From the IMG/VR virus record IMGVR_UViG_3300028361_000099, positions 1 to 28,099 of that record: a stretch of DNA of 28,099 nucleotides, one strand, 5' to 3'. The notes beneath the pieces were generated by a model, which was not told where the DNA came from, made no database searches, and saw only the letters and a program-made list of their open reading frames with translations. The DNA comes from a virus. Shown in pieces: positions 7,824 to 16,716 of the stretch; within the stretch, counting starts at the first letter, position 1, and each line of letters starts with the position of its first letter. The position numbers and the translations under genes are program-made.

Positions 7824-9092
7824 ATGAAGTTATCAGAATTATACCTAAATAGATACCTGTACAAGGACAACAACCAGGACTTAGAAACAAAGGACTCTAT
7901 TTTTAATTCCCTAGATAACTCTGATACTGAGCCAGCTTCCATCCCTTCTGGTGGTGCTGCCCAAGACATAAACACTGGCAACGTCCTACTTAATCAAAAT
8001 ATTATTCCATCAACAACTCTCAACGTTGCTAATTGGGGGTGGGGACAGTCATGTGTTTTTACGGCGGATGACAGAGACACTGTGTCATGGGGAGGTGGTA
8101 CATTCACTTCTGCTAACGGTGACTCATACACAATCGCCTCTGGTACTACTGGGAACATCTCAGCTAAGACATATATATATTTAAGCCTTTTGGATTCAGA
8201 AACTGAATATCAAACAACTACAATTTCTACCAATGCTGTTGGACTAGGGAAAGTTCTTATCGCTGTAGCTGAAGACGCTGACACAGCAACTCCTCAACCT
8301 GACGCTACATACAACCTTACGGAAGCTTCTCAGATTGTAGCTGATAATATCCTAGCCAACTCTATTGATGCTACAAAGATGAATGTGGGGGTCCTGTCTG
8401 CAATCACTGCAAACATTGGAAATATCACCGCAGGTAGCCTCACAGGACTCACTATTACTGGTGGAACCATAAGGACTGACACAATTGGTACAAGGGTTGA
8501 GATGAATGGTGATGATAACAGACTGGACATTTATTCAGGGTCAGATAAAAGAATGAGCCTTGATGGAGACTCTCTTGAATTTTATAATTCCTCAGGAACA
8601 AAGACTGCTACATTGCAAGCCAGTAGCAGCTACGGGTTCTTGTTAAACGGTAGCTACTCTAATTTTCAAAATGTAATACGATACAATGCAACTTATGGTC
8701 TTTTTGTACAATCAGGGTTGGTCAATGTTGCAAAGTTTTATAACGGAGGTTTCCAGATGTACAACGGTGCAACAATAAACACTTATGATGTTTTACCAAA
8801 TCTAAGTACAAACGCAGATATAGGAAGCAGTTCCAACCCATATACTCAAGGGCACTTCACAGATTTATTTGTGTACTCAGACTTGACTGTAACAGATGAC
8901 ATTGAACTTGGTGACAATTTAATAATGCAGCCTGGAGGGTATATACAAGATGTCTCAAGAATACTTTGGGATGATACAAATGCAAATCCAACAGGAGATG
9001 GAACGATGTTGTACTTCGATAATGGCACCAGCGAAGGACTTCGTATGCAATTTGGTGGAAGTGATTTTCAGTTTGATGCCAGTGGTGTATAA
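7824..9092 (+). CDS. Tail fibre / receptor-binding protein, 422 aa
   Basis: The N-terminus is polar (LNRYLYKDNNQDLETKDSIF) and may dock to the tail. A segment at ~45-165 (TVSWGGGTFTSANGDSYTIA) is a small beta domain. Residues ~195-235 carry repeats such as ANIGNITAGSLTGLTITGG and IRTDTIGTRVEMNGDDN, which match the triple-stranded shaft of many phage fibres. The C-terminal 120 residues (NADIGSSSNPYTQGHFTDLF, VTDDIELGDNLIMQPGG) look like a tip domain with the 'G-x-x-x-NPY' pattern common before chaperone or tip regions. No peptidase or lyase motif is seen. It begins at a TAATATG junction with the nozzle gene. Confidence 0.75.
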   Translation: MKLSELYLNRYLYKDNNQDLETKDSIFNSLDNSDTEPASIPSGGAAQDINTGNVLLNQNIIPSTTLNVANWGWGQSCVFTADDRDTVSWGGGTFTSANGDSYTIASGTTGNISAKTYIYLSLLDSETEYQTTTISTNAVGLGKVLIAVAEDADTATPQPDATYNLTEASQIVADNILANSIDATKMNVGVLSAITANIGNITAGSLTGLTITGGTIRTDTIGTRVEMNGDDNRLDIYSGSDKRMSLDGDSLEFYNSSGTKTATLQASSSYGFLLNGSYSNFQNVIRYNATYGLFVQSGLVNVAKFYNGGFQMYNGATINTYDVLPNLSTNADIGSSSNPYTQGHFTDLFVYSDLTVTDDIELGDNLIMQPGGYIQDVSRILWDDTNANPTGDGTMLYFDNGTSEGLRMQFGGSDFQFDASGV

Positions 9093-9096
9093 AAAT

Positions 9097-9459
9097 ATGA
9101 ATAAAATAACAAAAGAAAAAAGAGAGGGACTTAAAATTGCGGTAGACAACGTGGAGTTACCAATGGAAGAACGTAAGGCTGCTCACAAAGAAGTTTGGGG
9201 TAGCATTATGAACCCGAAAAGGGATAAGGATTTTGACCCAGAAACTTTTGACTCTAACGAGGGGGTACCGTCATTCGATGTTAAGAAACGTGTCAGAGTA
9301 ACCCCACCAAGACGTTTACCGACAATGGGGATGAAACCAAAAGAATTATTCCAAGGTCAGATGATAGGAATGTATGAAAGCAAACAGGACTTATATCTTC
9401 TAATTGCGTGGCTTTCTGAAAGGATTAGTGATTTAGAGGATACTAAAAAAGTTGCTTAA
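9097..9459 (+). CDS. Hypothetical late protein, 120 aa
   Basis: I do not recognise this protein. It is highly charged, with a helical N-terminus (TKEKREGLKIAVDNVELPME), a central basic segment FDVKKRVRVTPPRRLP and a C-terminal helix (KQDLYLLIAWLSERISDLED). The start ATG 9097 is the natural one because the open frame upstream overlaps the fibre gene; it is preceded by TAAAAAT. The position between fibre and ejected-type proteins suggests a small virion or assembly protein. Confidence 0.7.
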   Translation: MNKITKEKREGLKIAVDNVELPMEERKAAHKEVWGSIMNPKRDKDFDPETFDSNEGVPSFDVKKRVRVTPPRRLPTMGMKPKELFQGQMIGMYESKQDLYLLIAWLSERISDLEDTKKVA

Positions 9460-9492
9460 ATAAACCATTACCAATACAATTAAAAAATAACC

Positions 9493-10479
9493 ATGTACCC
9501 TACAACAAATCTACAACCAGGACAAAGAGGACCACAAGTTGAAAAACTTCAACGATTCTTAATGTCTCAAGGATTTCTAACGCAAGCTCAGATAGATACT
9601 GGTCCTGGTATCTATGGTCCACAAACGACACGAGCGGTAGAGAGTTGGCAGAATAAGAATGGGGTAAACAATTCTTCGGGTCCTGGGTACTGGGGTCCAC
9701 AGTCTATTGGTGTAGCATCTGGCACAAACTCTTCTTCAAACAAGGACCAACCATACTCAGATGATGAGTATACTCAGGCTCTGAACAACAATTCAATCAT
9801 TCAAAACTCTGTTTCTAAGGGGAACACGGCAGAAGATCTTGCATACGCAGCTGAAACAGGTGACTTTAGTGGCATTAGGGACGAGTTTGGACAACCATTT
9901 TCACAAGAACAACAGCAAAAAGCCCTTGCAGAGTCAGTTGAAGACAATAAGTTGTACTACGAAGCTCTCAAGTCCAAAGAAACAGCTGATACTGAGAGTG
10001 CTTTGGCTCAAAAAAAGGCTGACTATCAGGATTATTTAGTGAATTCAGGTCAGAACTTTGAAGCTGACAAAGCACAGTCTGATAAAACAGCATCTGACAA
10101 AGGCGTGTTGTTCTCAGGTGGGCGGGTACAGAAAGAAAGGAACCTTGAGAGGGCTTACAATCAGGACCAGGCTTCAAAACTAGCTTCTACTGGTAGGAGT
10201 ATTGGAAACACTGCTAGAGACTACCAATATAAATACGGTGGAGATGCCGCAAACGATCTTTCTCAATACTACAAGTTGGGTTCAAATACTTTTAACGCAA
10301 GCAAAGCTACTGGAGGAGTAGGTTCAGGAAGTCTTTCAAAAGCTTACAACCCAAGAGATTACGACTACCAAGGTACGACAAATGTTAATCAATTAGCAAA
10401 TGCTCAACAGAGAGCTGCTTCAAAACTTTGGAACAAAGGGAATAAATTACTAGCAAGCGGTTACAATAATCAATACTAA
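9493..10479 (+). CDS. Peptidoglycan-binding-domain virion protein, 328 aa
   Basis: Residues ~6-70 form a PG_binding_1 domain: LQPGQRGPQVEKLQRFLMSQ, then a loop and YGPQTTRAVESWQNKNG, with the expected Gly-x-x-V-x-x-L-Q and Gly-x-x-T-x-x-A-V-x-x-W-Q spacing. The rest is Q/N/S/A-rich and mostly helical (FEADKAQSDKTASDKGVLFS), as in injected or internal virion proteins. Anchoring of a tail tip or ejected protein to the cell wall is the likely role. It has no signal peptide and no catalytic motif, so it binds but probably does not cut. Start ATG 9493 follows AAAAAATAACC. The gene ends at a TAATATG junction. Confidence 0.75.
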   Translation: MYPTTNLQPGQRGPQVEKLQRFLMSQGFLTQAQIDTGPGIYGPQTTRAVESWQNKNGVNNSSGPGYWGPQSIGVASGTNSSSNKDQPYSDDEYTQALNNNSIIQNSVSKGNTAEDLAYAAETGDFSGIRDEFGQPFSQEQQQKALAESVEDNKLYYEALKSKETADTESALAQKKADYQDYLVNSGQNFEADKAQSDKTASDKGVLFSGGRVQKERNLERAYNQDQASKLASTGRSIGNTARDYQYKYGGDAANDLSQYYKLGSNTFNASKATGGVGSGSLSKAYNPRDYDYQGTTNVNQLANAQQRAASKLWNKGNKLLASGYNNQY

Positions 10480-10480
10480 T

Positions 10481-11509
10481 ATGAACGCACTAAGTACAGC
10501 CTACCAAGATCCAGTTCTTAGGAACTTACAACAACAAAGGCAACTCCCCAATGGAGGTGGTTCATATTCAGTGGGAGAAGGATTCGGTGGAGGAGGTGGA
10601 GAAAGTTGGGGGGATAAGGACGCTGGTTTTCTAAACTCAGGGGCTCAGGCTCCAGTCCAGACTCAAGCCCCAGCCCAAACTCAACCTCCAAGGAATAAAT
10701 ACATAAACCCGAAAACAGGAGACTACTATACGCCAGAAGAGTACGCAAACAGTGTTGCAATGAAGATACCAGCAAGCAAAGGAACTGGAGATATTGGTCA
10801 GTACGCAGGTGACGCTATGACGAATCCAGATGAATCAGCAGCAGATCTTACAAAGAGAGCTACCAATATGAACAACACTCGGAACGATATTGCAACTGGA
10901 ACAACAGACCCGTACAAAGCTGGGAAGGACTCAGGAGTTGCATATAGTCCACAGGAACTTGCGGCAATTGAAAAAGCCTACGCAGGTATCTACGACCCTG
11001 CTCTCAACGATGTGTTTGGAAGATTGAAAGAACGAGAAGATTCAAGGAAGAGATTGGAAGACAGGGAAGATAAGATCTTTGCTACAAACGAAAGCATCCG
11101 ACAGTGGAGAGCTACTACTGGAACAAAAGCAACGGCTGGAGGAGAAGATGGAGATATTGAAAAATACTTTACAGACACTCAACTACACAAAGGATCTACT
11201 GCCGCAGCTATGGATATTAATGACTTCAAGTTGCTAGACCCTGATCTCGCTAACTTCTACATTAACCCTCCTATGGGTAAAAATGGTGACGATAAACTTG
11301 TCCCAGTATACGAGAACTTTAGAGAAGACTTGAAAGCTATTGAAGACGGAAGCCTAACTTGGGAAACATTAAGAGATGAGATTTTGGCAGCCCCATACAC
11401 ACCAGCTGTTAAGACTTATCTAATCCAACAGATACCTACTACTGTTACAGAGGAAGAAAAAGAAGGTTGGTTACAATGGATTTGGAGTAGGATGCCAGGA
11501 GTAGATTAA
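10481..11509 (+). CDS. Low-complexity late protein, 342 aa, possible internal virion protein
   Basis: Residues 1-75 are disordered: Gly-rich (GGGGGESWG) and then a Pro/Gln/Ala run (APVQTQAPAQTQPPRNKY). Residues ~75-110 contain KTGDYYTPEEYANSVA. The middle is strongly helical and charged (FGRLKEREDSRKRLEDREDK) and the C-terminus includes LIQQIPTTVTEEEKEGWLQW. I see no enzyme motif. Position between a wall-binding protein and the giant polyvalent protein fits the set of ejected proteins seen in podoviruses, where a helical protein joins a channel. This is inference from order only. Confidence 0.55.
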   Translation: MNALSTAYQDPVLRNLQQQRQLPNGGGSYSVGEGFGGGGGESWGDKDAGFLNSGAQAPVQTQAPAQTQPPRNKYINPKTGDYYTPEEYANSVAMKIPASKGTGDIGQYAGDAMTNPDESAADLTKRATNMNNTRNDIATGTTDPYKAGKDSGVAYSPQELAAIEKAYAGIYDPALNDVFGRLKEREDSRKRLEDREDKIFATNESIRQWRATTGTKATAGGEDGDIEKYFTDTQLHKGSTAAAMDINDFKLLDPDLANFYINPPMGKNGDDKLVPVYENFREDLKAIEDGSLTWETLRDEILAAPYTPAVKTYLIQQIPTTVTEEEKEGWLQWIWSRMPGVD

Positions 11510-11520
11510 ACAAAAAAAAT

Positions 11521-14500
11521 ATGGCAAGAAATAAAGATAGATATGCTTACGCTACAACTGGAGATAGAGCGGGGAGGTATGAAAACCTTATGCCTAACCC
11601 AGACTATAAACCTGCGGTTGAACCTGAAAAACCTGAAGAGCAGGTTATGACTATTTCTGACCCTAGTAATTTTAATTTAAAACCACCAGAGAAAGACAAT
11701 ATATTTGAAAAAGCTGCTAAGTTTGTTCTGCCTAAAGGTGCTGAACAATACTTTGGACTCACTGAAAAAGATGAACTAAGTGCAGGTGATAGGATAAAAA
11801 AGAATGAAGATTTAAACCAGTCGTATTTTAGACAACAGAGGAAAGCTGAAAACATATCTAATGTTGAAACTCCACAAGCAAAGTATGTAGCACCAACCAC
11901 AACTGGGGGCAGGTGGGCAGACGCTGTTAAAAACTTTGGGTATATCCCAGATGTTTATACTGGGTACATTGAGCCAGCTGTAGGAACAGTTGCTGAGATA
12001 GCAGGTACACAAACAGGAAGCCCAAAGCTACGTGAATGGGGAGAGCAATTTACAGACACCTCAATGGAACAACACAGGCGAAGTGCTTCTGGACAATCAA
12101 TGGTTGACACTCCAGGAGTATTTGAGGGAGGTCTCAAAGACCCTCGTTTTTATTCAAAGACAATATCTCAAACCACAGGGTTCTTGGCTTCTATTCTTGG
12201 AACGTCAATTGCTGTTACTGCGGTTACTAAAAATCCTTTAGCTGGAGTAAGTGCAGGATATGCAGTCGGGACAATGCTTGAGGGATCTGGAGCGTACCAA
12301 GAAATGATTGATGCAGGAGTTGCTCCAGACAATGCCGCAGTAGCAGGTACTGTTTACGGAGTACTCGCCACAATGATTGAAAACGCTACTGGTATAAAAC
12401 CAGCTGGAGGTTCAGACCAACTGATCAAAGATTTCGCAGCTGAAGCAGGAAAAAATGCAGCAGTTAAGAAGTTCTTCAGGAAGTGGGTTGAAGAAGGAGT
12501 ACTTGAAGAAGGTTCACAGCAACTTGTTCAGAACCTTGTAACTAAATTTGTAGATGAAAACCAAGAGGTGTTTGATGGTGTTGCCGAGAGTATGGTTACC
12601 GGATTGATTGCTTCTGGACCGATGGTGGGAGGTAGTACTTATTTGGCTAATCGGAACAAAAAACAGGAAGATGTTGAATCAAATCAAGGTGTACAAACTG
12701 AACCACAAAATTTTACAACTTCTGGAGATACGTTTACAAGTAGTGATGAACAAGCACCAGCTGGACAAAGTTGGATGGTCCCAGTTGACCAAAATGAAAT
12801 AGGAAAGTCACAAAACTATATTGATGAAAACACTGCGATGCAAGCAAAGGGGGAAATTGGTACATACACGATGAACCATGTTAAGAAGGATCCAAAGACA
12901 GGTGAGTGGACAGAAAAGCAAAAAGAACATTCTGAATTCAGGCACAAACCATTTGCAGGTGTAGAGGAAGATCTTTTAAGAAGGATTCAGATAGGTGGAG
13001 GGGCTAATTTAGGCAAAGAAGACTTGATGAGATTAGGTGAAGCTTTGGTTAAAAACGGATACGCTAATGACAGCACTGGACTTATTGTTAAGGCGTATGC
13101 AGGTAATGATGTAATTCTTGGTACAACAAAAGGAGAACAAATGAGTACTCATTATATAGTTGCTGGTATAAACAAAGATACAGGTAAGCTAGAAACTGTA
13201 CGGTTTCATGCAACTCCAATAAGTAATGATCAAATTTTAGGTAGAACCAGACTATCAATTGCTGAGATGTCTGAGGAGTCACCAATAGGAATTACTGATG
13301 GAAATACATCTTCAGACAGTGAGACCAGCCGTGAGTTTGTTCCAGGACCAGGGTGGAAAAAAGTTGCAGCGAAATTTGACGGATGGGTTAGGCAGGGTCA
13401 CATGAACGCAGAAGATGCGGTAGTGCTTAAAAACTTATTTGAAGATGCAAATGATGATTATTTAGCTTCTTTGAACCTTAGTGTAAACGGAAGACTATCA
13501 AGATCTCTAGGAAGGTTTAATTTTAAAACAAAAGTAGACCCTAATTGGGACAGAAGCACTTGGAATGGAAAGATGAAAGATGTTCCAAGGATATTTGATC
13601 CAGCCAGAGCTGATGAACACAAGTTGGAACTTCAAAAGAACCTACCTGGAAAGGGAAATGATGCTGCAAGAGTGTTCCTGCACGAGTACGGTCATTCAAA
13701 TTGGTTTATGACTCTCTCTGACTCAGAAAGAGCTATGGTTGATAGGGAATATAAGAGACTTGGTAAACAGGGTAGCAAAAGAGTATTCAAAGGAGGTTTG
13801 GATGTGAACCCTAATTACCATGCTAGTAACATCAAAGAGTTCTTTGCTGAGATGTTTGCTGAGTATGTACTAGAAAACAAAGTTCCAGCGAAATATATGG
13901 AGCCCATGCTGAAGAGACTTGCTACAAGGTTTTATACAGCGATGAAAAGACTTGTTAACCGTGGTGAAGTTGATGCAGTAAACAGATTGAAACCAATATT
14001 TGAGAAAGCACTAGCTGGTGATAAAAACATCATTACAGACCTAGTTGAAGGAGAACCACCGAGCTTCAAACAAGAGCTTCAGGCTATGTTTGCTGATGAC
14101 ACTGGAGAACCTACACCAAATAAGAAGATCGATCTTAAAGTTGATAAACCTTTTGGGTCTATAGATGGTGTAAAACAACCTGCTCAACCAACCCAGTCAC
14201 CACTATTCCCAGGAGCCCCACCTGAAGTGAAGCGACCTACACCTTCTCCGATACAGCCTTCCCCAGTACAGCCAGTAGTTCCTCCAACTGATCCAGCAAG
14301 TGTACCTCCAGTAGAGGGTGCTGAACCTTTAGAAAAGGTTCTTGAAGGAGAGAAGAAAACACCACCTCGCAAGAAGGTAAGTATTTTAGATTGGATACGA
14401 ACACCCGCCAAAGTTATGAGAAAACTTGGTGTATATACTGAATACCGAGCCCTTATAACATCGTATGAAAAATATATCAAAGAGCTTCCTGGGAACATGG

Positions 14501-16107
14501 ACAAGATTGCAGAGTGGGCAAACAGAGTGTCACCAGAAAGTAATGAAAGGATATTTGATTTCCTCGATGGAGTAGACGGTATTGTTCTGACTCCACAGGA
14601 ACAGCAAGTTGCAGACGAGGTTAAGTCTTGGTTAGGACTATGGGCTGACAGACTTGGAATGAAACAAGATGAAAGAATCTCTAACTACATAACTCACATT
14701 TTCCCACTTGGAAAAGATGGGGCTATACCTGAAGAGATCGCTACATTGATAGACGGTAAAGTTGCCAAAAGTATTTACAACCCGTTCCAGTTACAAAGAA
14801 AGGGAGCGAAAGGTTTCAAACGGGATACTTGGGCAGCACTTGAAGCGTATGTGAAGAGGAGTACACGTAAAGCAAATATAGATCCAGCACTGGAGGAGTT
14901 CAACGAAGCTTCAAAACATCTTACTGAAAAGAGTCAGTCAAAGTATATTGAGAAACGTATTTCAACTCTCAATATGCGACCTACCTATGTTGAAGAAGGT
15001 GTTGATAATTTTATCCACACAGCACTACCAAACGTGGCTCCAAGACCATCACTCAGGGCTACTAGTTGGATAAGGAGGGTGATTTCAAGAGCTAAGATTG
15101 GGGGGTCAGTAGTGACTTTTGCAAAGAACTTAACGCAGGGGATCAATACTTGGGCTGAACTTGGTAACAAATACACAATGAGGGGCTACAGAGACATTGT
15201 GAAGTTTGGAGACAAAGAGTTGGTAGAAAACGGAGTACTCCGAGACTCATTCTATGAAGACAAAAAGTACGATGCTATCAAAAAGTGGGCTGAGAAGTTT
15301 GACAAGAAACTTTTCATAAACATGGAAGCTTCAGAGCTTGTAAATCGTGGTGGTGCGTACTACGGAGCAAAGGCTAAATTCCTTGATGGCAAAATAACTC
15401 CAAAGGAATACAACCTAGCATTTGATAAAAAGATGCCAAACAACTATGTACCAACAGAAGCAGAAGCAATCCAGTATGGTAAGCACGTTGCAGAGAAAAC
15501 TCAGTTCTTGTTTGGACCTCTTGAGACTCCACAAATAATGAGTGGACCATTCGCAAAGACAGCTATGCAGTTCCAAACCTTTGCGATGAAGCAATCAGAG
15601 TTTGGTTTGCAGATGCTTTCAGATAAGGAATATGCAAAACTTTCTAGGTATCTCATTGGATCTTCCATGTTGTTCCACTTCATAGGAAGTGCTTTTGGAA
15701 TGGAATGGGATGAGTCATTCAAGACATTCAGGTGGGGATACCCGCCAGTGGTTACTTTCATAGGTGACTTGTGGAAACAAGGGGTGTTCGGTGAAGACAG
15801 TTATGGAAATAAGTTGGACGCTGGAGAACGTGTCTCAGGTGTTGCAAATTCACTATTCACCAATGTAGTTCCAGCAGGGGCTCAGATGAAGAGAACATTT
15901 CAAGGTATTAGTGCTGTAAATGCTGGAAAGTCAGAGACAAAAGGTGGTACAAAACAATATGACATAGATCAGACTCCGATGAACTATATTAGAGCAGGGT
16001 TGTTTGGGAAAGGAACACTCCCACAAGCACAGGAATACTACCAAGAAAAAGAAGACAAAAAGAATAAAAAGAAAACCCCTAGCAAATCAAGAGAAGGGAG
16101 ATATTAG
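11521..16107 (+). CDS. Giant polyvalent virion protein with HEYGH metallopeptidase domain, 1528 aa
   Basis: This is by far the largest gene. Residues ~1-210 are polar. Residues ~218-265 are an Ala/Gly-rich hydrophobic region (GFLASILGTSIAVTAVTKNP) that could insert in a membrane. Residues ~700-800 hold a zinc metallopeptidase motif, HEYGH at 721-725 (HExxH), with FFAEMFAEYVLE about 50 residues later as a candidate third ligand. A Pro-rich linker at ~885-935 joins a helical C-terminal half (IPEEIATLIDGK, ending in a basic tail). Such multi-domain proteins are packed in the head and ejected with the DNA, like the large internal protein of T7 or 'large polyvalent' proteins. Its substrate (cell-wall peptide or host protein) is unknown. 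It starts after AAACAAAAAAAAT. Confidence 0.7.
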   Translation: MARNKDRYAYATTGDRAGRYENLMPNPDYKPAVEPEKPEEQVMTISDPSNFNLKPPEKDNIFEKAAKFVLPKGAEQYFGLTEKDELSAGDRIKKNEDLNQSYFRQQRKAENISNVETPQAKYVAPTTTGGRWADAVKNFGYIPDVYTGYIEPAVGTVAEIAGTQTGSPKLREWGEQFTDTSMEQHRRSASGQSMVDTPGVFEGGLKDPRFYSKTISQTTGFLASILGTSIAVTAVTKNPLAGVSAGYAVGTMLEGSGAYQEMIDAGVAPDNAAVAGTVYGVLATMIENATGIKPAGGSDQLIKDFAAEAGKNAAVKKFFRKWVEEGVLEEGSQQLVQNLVTKFVDENQEVFDGVAESMVTGLIASGPMVGGSTYLANRNKKQEDVESNQGVQTEPQNFTTSGDTFTSSDEQAPAGQSWMVPVDQNEIGKSQNYIDENTAMQAKGEIGTYTMNHVKKDPKTGEWTEKQKEHSEFRHKPFAGVEEDLLRRIQIGGGANLGKEDLMRLGEALVKNGYANDSTGLIVKAYAGNDVILGTTKGEQMSTHYIVAGINKDTGKLETVRFHATPISNDQILGRTRLSIAEMSEESPIGITDGNTSSDSETSREFVPGPGWKKVAAKFDGWVRQGHMNAEDAVVLKNLFEDANDDYLASLNLSVNGRLSRSLGRFNFKTKVDPNWDRSTWNGKMKDVPRIFDPARADEHKLELQKNLPGKGNDAARVFLHEYGHSNWFMTLSDSERAMVDREYKRLGKQGSKRVFKGGLDVNPNYHASNIKEFFAEMFAEYVLENKVPAKYMEPMLKRLATRFYTAMKRLVNRGEVDAVNRLKPIFEKALAGDKNIITDLVEGEPPSFKQELQAMFADDTGEPTPNKKIDLKVDKPFGSIDGVKQPAQPTQSPLFPGAPPEVKRPTPSPIQPSPVQPVVPPTDPASVPPVEGAEPLEKVLEGEKKTPPRKKVSILDWIRTPAKVMRKLGVYTEYRALITSYEKYIKELPGNMDKIAEWANRVSPESNERIFDFLDGVDGIVLTPQEQQVADEVKSWLGLWADRLGMKQDERISNYITHIFPLGKDGAIPEEIATLIDGKVAKSIYNPFQLQRKGAKGFKRDTWAALEAYVKRSTRKANIDPALEEFNEASKHLTEKSQSKYIEKRISTLNMRPTYVEEGVDNFIHTALPNVAPRPSLRATSWIRRVISRAKIGGSVVTFAKNLTQGINTWAELGNKYTMRGYRDIVKFGDKELVENGVLRDSFYEDKKYDAIKKWAEKFDKKLFINMEASELVNRGGAYYGAKAKFLDGKITPKEYNLAFDKKMPNNYVPTEAEAIQYGKHVAEKTQFLFGPLETPQIMSGPFAKTAMQFQTFAMKQSEFGLQMLSDKEYAKLSRYLIGSSMLFHFIGSAFGMEWDESFKTFRWGYPPVVTFIGDLWKQGVFGEDSYGNKLDAGERVSGVANSLFTNVVPAGAQMKRTFQGISAVNAGKSETKGGTKQYDIDQTPMNYIRAGLFGKGTLPQAQEYYQEKEDKKNKKKTPSKSREGRY

Positions 16108-16112
16108 AAACA

Positions 16113-16168
16113 AAAAACACCCTATTTACATTTTATGAAAATAGAATGGTCCTAAATTGGGTGTTTTT
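16113..16168. terminator. Bidirectional intrinsic terminator between convergent operons
   Basis: AAAAACACCC at 16113-16122 pairs with GGGTGTTTTT at 16159-16168 over 10 bp. The A-run on one side and the T-run on the other give a U-tract in either reading direction. A small inner stem (CTATTT with AAATAG) sits in the loop. It begins 6 bases after the stop of the giant late gene and ends the late operon; it would also stop the leftward early operon. Confidence 0.8.
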
Positions 16169-16183
16169 CTTGTACATGAAGCC

Positions 16184-16270
16184 AGGTTGCCGTTTGTCTT
16201 CTACCTACCGCCCTCCCTTTCGGGACCGCAGCTGACGTTAATCACTCAGAAGAAGACTGTCGGTGAACCT
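16184..16270 (-). ncRNA. Strongly base-paired 87-nt element, possible structured RNA
   Basis: AGGTT (16184-16188), CCG (16190-16192) and GTCTTCT (16196-16202) pair with AACCT (16266-16270), CGG (16261-16263) and AGAAGAC (16251-16257), 15 bp in all with a bulge and a 3x3 internal loop. Inside, TCCC (16214-16217) pairs with GGGA (16222-16225). Read on the minus strand, that inner loop is GAAA, a GNRA tetraloop, and CTGC/GTAG can extend it with a G-U pair, so the minus strand is favoured. It lies in the 3' region of the early operon, between its last gene and the terminator. Function is unknown; a 3' UTR element or a small RNA are options. Confidence 0.5.
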
Positions 16271-16293
16271 CGCAACACATCTTCAGTATAAGT

Positions 16294-16515
16294 CTATACC
16301 TCAAAGCAAGCAAGTAGCAATGGTTGAAAATTACGTGCAGTTTTCTCAAAACCATTCTTTCTTATCTCGCTCATAAAGATCTTCTCAGCTCGTTCCATTA
16401 TTTCAGGAGTGAGTACCATCTTTAAATCTTTAGACGCTTCAGAGAGCAGTACCCCAAACTCGAAAGCAAGGAGTACGTCTCTTTTGAAATAAATTGGTAT
16501 AGGTCGCTTATCCAT
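16294..16515 (-). CDS. Hypothetical protein, 73 aa
   Basis: I do not recognise this protein. It is helical, with FEFGVLLSEASKDLKMVLTP and a C-terminal helix (NGFEKTARNFQPLLLACFEV). It has no membrane segment. The upstream AAAAGGAAA is a weak Shine-Dalgarno-like sequence close to the ATG. It overlaps the end of the preceding gene by 8 nt and is the last gene of the leftward operon. Confidence 0.65.
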   Translation of the reverse strand: MDKRPIPIYFKRDVLLAFEFGVLLSEASKDLKMVLTPEIMERAEKIFMSEIRKNGFEKTARNFQPLLLACFEV

Positions 16516-16714
16516 TTTCCTTTTCTACTTCCTCTGGTGCAGTCTCTTCAGGTTGTTTTTCAGGTAGTACTCCATCAACCATTTCTTCCTCTTCCTTTAA
16601 GTTTCCAAGTATCTGAACAATTTGCATGAGTGTTGCTCCCGCTGCAACAGGTACTACTAATTGGTGTAATGCACCAACAATTTCGTTTCGTACTTTTGTG
16701 TTTAATTTCAACAT
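16508..16714 (-). CDS. Hypothetical protein with a hydrophobic helix and an acidic tail, 68 aa
   Basis: Residues ~11-37 are mostly hydrophobic (VGALHQLVVPVAAGATLMQI), followed by an acidic, Glu/Pro-rich tail (LKEEEEMVD and PEETAPEEVEKENG). It may be a small membrane-associated or amphipathic protein. The upstream sequence AAAGGA about 9 nt before ATG is a rare Shine-Dalgarno-like site in this window. It starts two bases after the stop of the nuclease gene. Confidence 0.6.
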   Translation of the reverse strand: MLKLNTKVRNEIVGALHQLVVPVAAGATLMQIVQILGNLKEEEEMVDGVLPEKQPEETAPEEVEKENG

Positions 16715-16716
16715 GA

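Noticed and set aside
1-16107. Bacteroidota host, suggested by AT-rich starts without Shine-Dalgarno
   Set aside because: The two early promoters match the sigma-70 consensus TTGACA/TATAAT, not the Bacteroidota-type promoter.
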